Shown here piece by piece: positions 60,101 to 64,000 of a stretch of 64,000 bases of DNA (positions within the stretch are counted from its first letter, which is position 1; each line of letters opens with the position of its first letter). A program made the translations under genes and the position numbers. The notes below the pieces were generated by a model. It saw only the letters and a list, made by a program, of their open reading frames with translations. It was not told the DNA's origin and made no database searches. The DNA is from Manihot esculenta (lineage: Eukaryota > Streptophyta > Magnoliopsida > Malpighiales > Euphorbiaceae): contig NC_035168.2 in the NCBI RefSeq assembly GCF_001659605.2, positions 11,838,762 to 11,902,761 of the forward strand. Reading direction: 5' to 3'.

Positions 60101-62132
60101 CAGATTGACTAGAAAGAATCAGAGGTTCGAGTGGACCGACCAATGTGAGGAAAGCTTTGAGGAGCTCAAGAAGAGGTTGACTTCAGCACCAGTGTTAGCT
60201 CTGCCAAACAGCAATGAGGATTTCACAGTGTTCTGTGATGCATCCAGAGTAGGCCTGGGTTGTGTGTTGATGCAGAACGGTAGGGTGATCGCTTATGCCT
60301 CTAGACAGCTGAAGAGGCATGAGTTGAATTACCCCACACATGACCTGGAAATGGCAGCAGTTATCTTTGCCCTCAAGATGTGGAGGCATTACCTCTATGG
60401 GATAAAATGTGAGATCTTCACAGACCATAAGAGCCTGCAGCACATCTTGAACCAGAGAGAGCTGAACTTGAGGCAGAGGAGATGGGTAGAACTGTTGAGT
60501 GACTATGATTGCAAGATCCAGTACCATCCGGGTAAGGCTAATGTAGTAGCTGATGCCTTAAGCCGGAAATCACTTGGCAGTCTATCCCACATCACGGCAG
60601 AGAGGAGACCGGTGGTGAAGGAATTTTATAAACTCATCAATGAGGGTCTACTGATGGAGTTGTCTGGTACAGGTGCTTTGATTGCACAGATGAAAGTAAC
60701 ACCCGTGTTTCTGGAGCAGGTGGCTCAGAAACAGCATGAGGACCCAGAGTTAGTAAAGGTTGCCAGGACTGTTCAGTCAGGCAAAAACAGTGAGTTCAGG
60801 TTCGACAGTAAGGGGATCCTCCGCTATGGGAACAGACTATGTGTACCAGATGACATCGGGCTAAAAGGAGACATTATGAGAGAGGCTCATAATGCAAGAT
60901 ACAGTGTTCACCCTGGAGCCACCAAGATGTATCAAGATCTGAAGAGAGTGTATTGGTGGCCAGCTATGAAGAGGGAAGTGGCACAGTTCGTGTCAGCCTG
61001 CGAAATATGTCAGAGGGTGAAGCTGGAACATCAGAAACCGGCTGGAATGCTTAACCCACTGCCGATTCCAGAGTGGAAATGGGAGAATATCGCTATGGAT
61101 TTTGTAGTGGGGTTACCGGCAACATCCAACAGACTAGACTCCATATGGGTGATCGTGGACAGACTCACCAAATCTGCTCACTTCATCCCTGTTAGGAGCA
61201 ATTACTCTGTGGATAAGTTAGCGCAGGTGTATGTTGACGAGGTTGTCAGGCTGCATGGGGTCCCAGTGTCTATAGTATCAGATAGAGGGCCCCAGTTCAC
61301 CTCCAAGTTTTGGCGGAGTCTGCAGAATGCTATGGGTACCAGGCTGGATTTCAGTACTGCCTTCCACCCCCAGACTGATGGACAGTCAGAGAGGACCATC
61401 CAGACAATAGAGGATATGCTCAGGATGTGTGTGCTAGATTTTGGCGGTTCTTGGAGGCAACATCTACCCTTGGTGGAGTTCGCCTACAATAACAGCTATC
61501 ATGCTAGCATCGGGATGGCTCCATATGAAGCTTTGTATGGAAGGAAGTGCAGGTCACCTGTTTGCTGGGAAGAGGTTGGAGAGAGGTCCTTAGCAGGGCC
61601 TGAGCTTGTAGAGATCACCAGCAGAGTGGTGCCCATGATCAGAGAAAGGATAAAGACTGCCACAAGCAGGCAGAAGAGTTATACAGACATCCGCAGGAGA
61701 CAGGTAGAGTTTCAGGAGGGGGATCTAGTATTGCTCAAGGTGTCTCCAATGAAAGGGGTGGTTCGGTTCGGAAAGAAAGGTAAGTTAGCTCCACGGTACA
61801 TCGGGCCCTTTGAGGTCTTGCAAAAAGTTGGGAATGTATCGTACAAGCTGGACTTGCCTGCTTCTATGGAGAGAATCCATCCGGTTTTCCATGTTTCCAT
61901 GTTGAGGAAGTTCGTGTCAGATCTGGGCAAGGTTCTTAGTGAGCCTGATGTGGAGATCCAAGAGGATCTCGCTTATGTTGAACAGCCAGTGCGGATTCTA
62001 GACACTCAGATCAGAAAGCTAAGGAACAAGGAAATCCCGATGGTGAAAGTCCTTTGGAACCACCACAATATGGAAGAATGTACCTGGGAGACACGGGAGT
62101 CCATGCTCCAGCAATATCCCCATCTCTTTTAA
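57156..62132 (+). CDS. E3 Gag-Pol polyprotein with chromodomain, 1,658 aa, intact
   Basis: One open frame codes the whole capsid, enzyme and integration machinery of a Ty3/gypsy chromovirus. The start ATG 57,156 ([12 protein letters not shown]) is chosen because it is shared with E2 and lies eight bases after an acceptor-like TTTTTCAG; in-frame ATG 57,132 is the alternative. Domains: Pro/Tyr-rich region, Gag capsid (about residues 205-340), CCHC knuckle [14 protein letters not shown] from residue 447, protease loop [10 protein letters not shown] (Asp 545), RT with FIDD (first Asp 881), RNase H starting FCDAS (Asp 1028), and integrase with HHCC zinc site and catalytic Asp 1315, Asp 1376, Glu 1412 (35 residues between the last two). 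A C-terminal chromodomain-type fold includes [16 protein letters not shown] (from residue 1630), which may steer insertion to heterochromatin. No stop or frameshift is seen. The protease has Pro where Thr or Ser is usual, also in E2, so it is a lineage trait. Confidence 0.95.
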   Translation: MRGTRRSARLTGVPPEDEGTSSRPPTLPRAMSCRTNRERVSRDPRRSFDTSRRGTERGGSSSDVREVMEEDQRRDGNLDVGMSEEGTGESQGGTQASGYGFPPYYPPYAQSPGYPMGSTSDYSSFNPYPTHMPYPPFYPPYPQYPAYPPSSFHPHPANPTSGNVASPPPPPTEPVAPVTQPPRPSSASGSKVKMTAYLKLDAPKYKSGDDPFEYLRAVKTITDELGADDRRAIEMAGFTLKCKKAKEWFKCYVDPRLDSMTWEEFANEFAGWAFPDSSRELKMIEFEQLRQTEDMSIEEYTDRFLELLPFSGQALDTDVKKARRYVMKLQSRYSSLIQSAERESFHTVVDMARRMEASAIVEGSVKQSVTQSSGVKTPGRGGPGPSTQSSGSKRWSSTKKPKKNKFWNKLKSGLGFGGGSSSGSDGAECQRCGRPHKGACRWGTNACFRCGQEGHIARDCPRAPFMGQPQQTASGSVAQPAAPATTQGSGRGRGRGAASSSGSRGEGPSAPARIFTMTQQEANTSNTVVSGNLIIGCSDVYALMDPGASHSFISPRAVERLGLMVSGLECPLWVSGPKCDPSVAESVCRYCPVFVEGRCLSADLVVLDLTDFDVILGMDWLSTHGATLDCRDKVVRFRDQNGSEVVFRGDKRGTPRGLISALQARRLLRKGCQGYVAHVRELDSQVREPASVPVVREFLDVFPEELPGLPPAREIEFEIELMPGTRPISIPPYRMAPAELKELKEQLQDLVDKGFIRPSTSPWGAPVLFVRKKDGSLRLCIDYRQLNKVTTKNKYPLPRIDDLFDQLAGAGCFSKIDLRSGYHQLRIREEDIPKTAFRTRYGHYEFLVMPFGLTNAPAAFMDLMNRVFRPYLDHFVIVFIDDILVYSRNAEEHAHHLRIILQTLREHGLYAKFSKCEFWLRSISFLGHIVSENGIEVDPKKIEAVTNWPRPTSVTEIRSFLGLAGYYRRFVQDFSKIAAPLTRLTRKNQRFEWTDQCEESFEELKKRLTSAPVLALPNSNEDFTVFCDASRVGLGCVLMQNGRVIAYASRQLKRHELNYPTHDLEMAAVIFALKMWRHYLYGIKCEIFTDHKSLQHILNQRELNLRQRRWVELLSDYDCKIQYHPGKANVVADALSRKSLGSLSHITAERRPVVKEFYKLINEGLLMELSGTGALIAQMKVTPVFLEQVAQKQHEDPELVKVARTVQSGKNSEFRFDSKGILRYGNRLCVPDDIGLKGDIMREAHNARYSVHPGATKMYQDLKRVYWWPAMKREVAQFVSACEICQRVKLEHQKPAGMLNPLPIPEWKWENIAMDFVVGLPATSNRLDSIWVIVDRLTKSAHFIPVRSNYSVDKLAQVYVDEVVRLHGVPVSIVSDRGPQFTSKFWRSLQNAMGTRLDFSTAFHPQTDGQSERTIQTIEDMLRMCVLDFGGSWRQHLPLVEFAYNNSYHASIGMAPYEALYGRKCRSPVCWEEVGERSLAGPELVEITSRVVPMIRERIKTATSRQKSYTDIRRRQVEFQEGDLVLLKVSPMKGVVRFGKKGKLAPRYIGPFEVLQKVGNVSYKLDLPASMERIHPVFHVSMLRKFVSDLGKVLSEPDVEIQEDLAYVEQPVRILDTQIRKLRNKEIPMVKVLWNHHNMEECTWETRESMLQQYPHLF

Positions 62133-62218
62133 GGTTAGTCTCTATGTGTTTTATATGTATGTTATGTTGTTTTGCTATGCATGTGCTAGTTGAGGAGCAT
62201 TTGGGGACGAATGTTCTT

Positions 62219-62231
62219 AAGGGGGGGAGAA
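62219..62231 (+). other. E3 polypurine tract
   Basis: AAGGGGGGGAGAA-type purine run directly before the 3' LTR. Confidence 0.88.
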
Positions 62232-64000
62232 TGTAATACCCGGCTAGACTCCGGTACCGGAATTCCTACCGTCCGGTGGAATTTGGGTGTCGGAAACCTC
62301 TAGAAGGGTAAAAGCATGTTTTTATAAAATGTTTTCATGTTTTTAATGTTATAAGTATGATTTTAAATGAGTTTTTGCATAAAAATTTCTTTAAGGGAAA
62401 ACCCAGGTTCGGCCGCCGAAACTCACTTTCGGCCGCCGAACATGCATGGACTTTGGGAGGCACGTTAGGCCCCCGAAAGTCTAAGAGAGGGAAGTGCAGG
62501 TTCGGCCGCCGAACCTTATGTTCGGCCGCCGAACATTGCATGGATGCGGAGGCACATTCGGCCCCCGAACGTGGCCTGGCCAGCCACTATAAAAGGGTCC
62601 CCTTGGTCCGCACGGGCGAGCTTTTTCTCTCCCATTGTCGGCCAAGGTGAGTCTCCGCCGCTCCTCCCTCAATCTTGAGTGTTTCCTTTAGATCTTTCAT
62701 GGTTTTAACGAGTTTATAACTTCGTTTTGAAGATTTGTGAGCTTTGAGCAAGTTTTGAGCAAGTTTTGAGTGCTTGGAGGTTCAAAGAGCTTAATCTCTC
62801 CATCTCCAAGCTAGGATCACTTTCCTCTCGTTTCTTCAAGAGGTAAGGGTCGATCTTGAACCCTTTTTATGTTTTAAACAAGTTTTAAGTAAGATCTATG
62901 GGTAGAAATGCATGTTAGGACATATGTTGAGTTTATGGGTTATGTTGAGATTTTGAGCAATGTAGCTTGATTGTGTGTGTATGAAGTGTTGTAGATGGGG
63001 TATATGCATGTTTGAGGCCCCTAGGAACTTGTATGTATGTTTTGGTTGAGAAATATGCATGATCTGTGGTTTTGGGAGGCAGGAGGTTCATTTGAACCAA
63101 GTTTCTGCCGTTTGGCAGAAACCAGGTTCGGCAGCCGAAGGGAGTTTCGGCCGCCGAACCCCTCTTGTGAAGGCAGCTTTCGGCTGCCGAAGGTGCCCCC
63201 GAAAAGAGACTTTCGTCTCTGTCTGGCACTTTCGGCCGCCGAAGGTGCCGCCGAACCTAGCTGAGTTTCGTCTCTGTCCAGGACTTTCGGCCGCCGAAGG
63301 TGCCGCCGAAGGTGCCCTGTTCAGCCATTTCATGCATATTTTCTGTGATGTTTTCATAATGTCTTAGGGGGGTTTTTGGGGGATATATTAGAGTTATGAT
63401 TATATATGTTTGGTCCCTCATTGGAGTCCACCTGTGTAGGTTCGGACCCGAGGAACCAAGGACCCCAGCAGTGAGCCAGCTGCTACAGAGTTTGTCAGAG
63501 TCAGCCAGAGGTGAGTGGAACTATACTTAATCTTTTTAAATTAAGAAAGTGAATATTTTATCATGTTTCATGCATCATGACTATAATATAGGATGTTTGC
63601 ATTAGAATCACGAATATGCTACATTGCATTATTATTTTGTGGTTGATGAGGAGGGACATTGCACGACTCACTAGTCCTGTGTACGAAGTCCTGTGGTGCC
63701 CATAATAGGGCCGGGCAATAGCTCCGATTTACGAAGTCCTGTGGTGCCCATAATAGGGCCGGGCAATACGAAGTCCTGTGGTGCCCATAATAGGGCCGGG
63801 CATGGAGTTGAGGGATTTTTGGGTCAGTCCGTCCATGGTATGAAATGTTTGTGCAATGATGCATTCCATTATAGCATGTTTTAAATATTTTTTTATATAG
63901 TTCTACTCACTGGGCATCTAGCTCACCCCTCTCCCCTAACCCCAGGTTCGCAGGTACGGGATTGATAGAGAAGAAAAGAAGAGAAAAGTCATATGTATGT
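62232..64000 (+). repeat. E3 3' LTR, cut by the window end
   Basis: The first 1,769 bp of the LTR, matching 54,680-56,448 with no difference noticed. It should end near 64,435 with TTACA followed by CCTTC. Confidence 0.95.

Larger units (their letters stand above)
54680..64000 (+). mobile_element. E3: apparently intact young Ty3/gypsy chromovirus (Tekay-like)
   Basis: It is inserted in the 5' LTR of E2 after CCTTC. It has a 5' LTR of 2,204 bp, a primer site, one open Gag-Pol frame, a polypurine tract and a 3' LTR starting at 62,232 and cut by the window end. Every translated frame in the 1.77 kb of overlapping LTR is identical at a constant offset of 7,552, so no indel and probably no substitution separates the LTRs. 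The expected full length is about 9.76 kb, ending near 64,435. Coding capacity and LTR identity make it the best candidate for a recently active element here and a possible helper for E1. Confidence 0.95.

Noticed and set aside
57908..61930. Minus-strand frames of 65-128 residues within E3
   Set aside because: Shadows of the intact plus-strand polyprotein; the same shadows appear inverted in E2.

Overview
This is a repeat-rich stretch of a plant nuclear genome. The evidence is a spliced plant-type two-RRM RNA-binding protein gene, Tekay/Del-type chromovirus LTR retrotransposons with a tRNA-Met primer site, Ty1/copia relics, Mutator- and hAT-type MITEs, a SINE, and two tandem endogenous caulimovirid (florendovirus-like) genomes. 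A eudicot is likely. A member of the Euphorbiaceae is my impression only and cannot be settled from sequence reading. No bacterial operon, CRISPR array, rRNA or tRNA gene was seen.

Layout. 1-975: decayed Ty1/copia pol. 1,517-8,377: complete but coding-defective Ty3/gypsy element (E1) with 2,365-bp LTRs, a short 2.1-kb interior and a 5-bp target duplication. 8.4-18.7 kb: AT-rich intergenic DNA with old repeat remnants, a 755-bp tandem duplication, a small broken gene near 15.1 kb and a foldback MITE at 16.8-17.4 kb. 18,735-22,232 (minus): the only clearly functional host gene, an hnRNP-like protein of 474 codons in three coding exons, with its promoter near 22.95 kb. 23.5-25.0 kb: an hAT MITE, a probable LTR remnant and a (TA)n tract.

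25.0-44.85 kb is an endogenous pararetrovirus cluster. Two minus-strand genome units (A, 25.17-35.53 kb; B, 35.53-44.75 kb) lie head to tail and are flanked on both sides by short viral pieces in inverted orientation. Both units are broken by stops and frameshifts. They share one Mutator-type insertion at the same base. Unit A alone carries a second Mutator-type insertion (inside RNase H) and a SINE, with matching empty sites in unit B. This orders the events: first insertion, then duplication, then private insertions.

44.86-64.0 kb is a three-level nest of related chromoviruses. The 5' part of a plus-strand LTR (E4) is interrupted by a minus-strand element (E2, six in-frame TAG stops). E2's own 5' LTR is interrupted by a plus-strand element (E3). 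E3 has one open 1,658-codon Gag-Pol-chromodomain frame and, as far as the window goes, LTRs that look identical, so it is very young and possibly competent. The missing right halves of E3, E2, E4 and the inverted viral fragment should follow in that order beyond the window.

No clearly new biological system was found. The most interesting leads are a conserved splice-site pair around the R-U5-PBS leader of the chromoviruses, arrays of a GCC-box-containing palindrome in their LTRs, and the viral unit that ends exactly at its primer-binding site.
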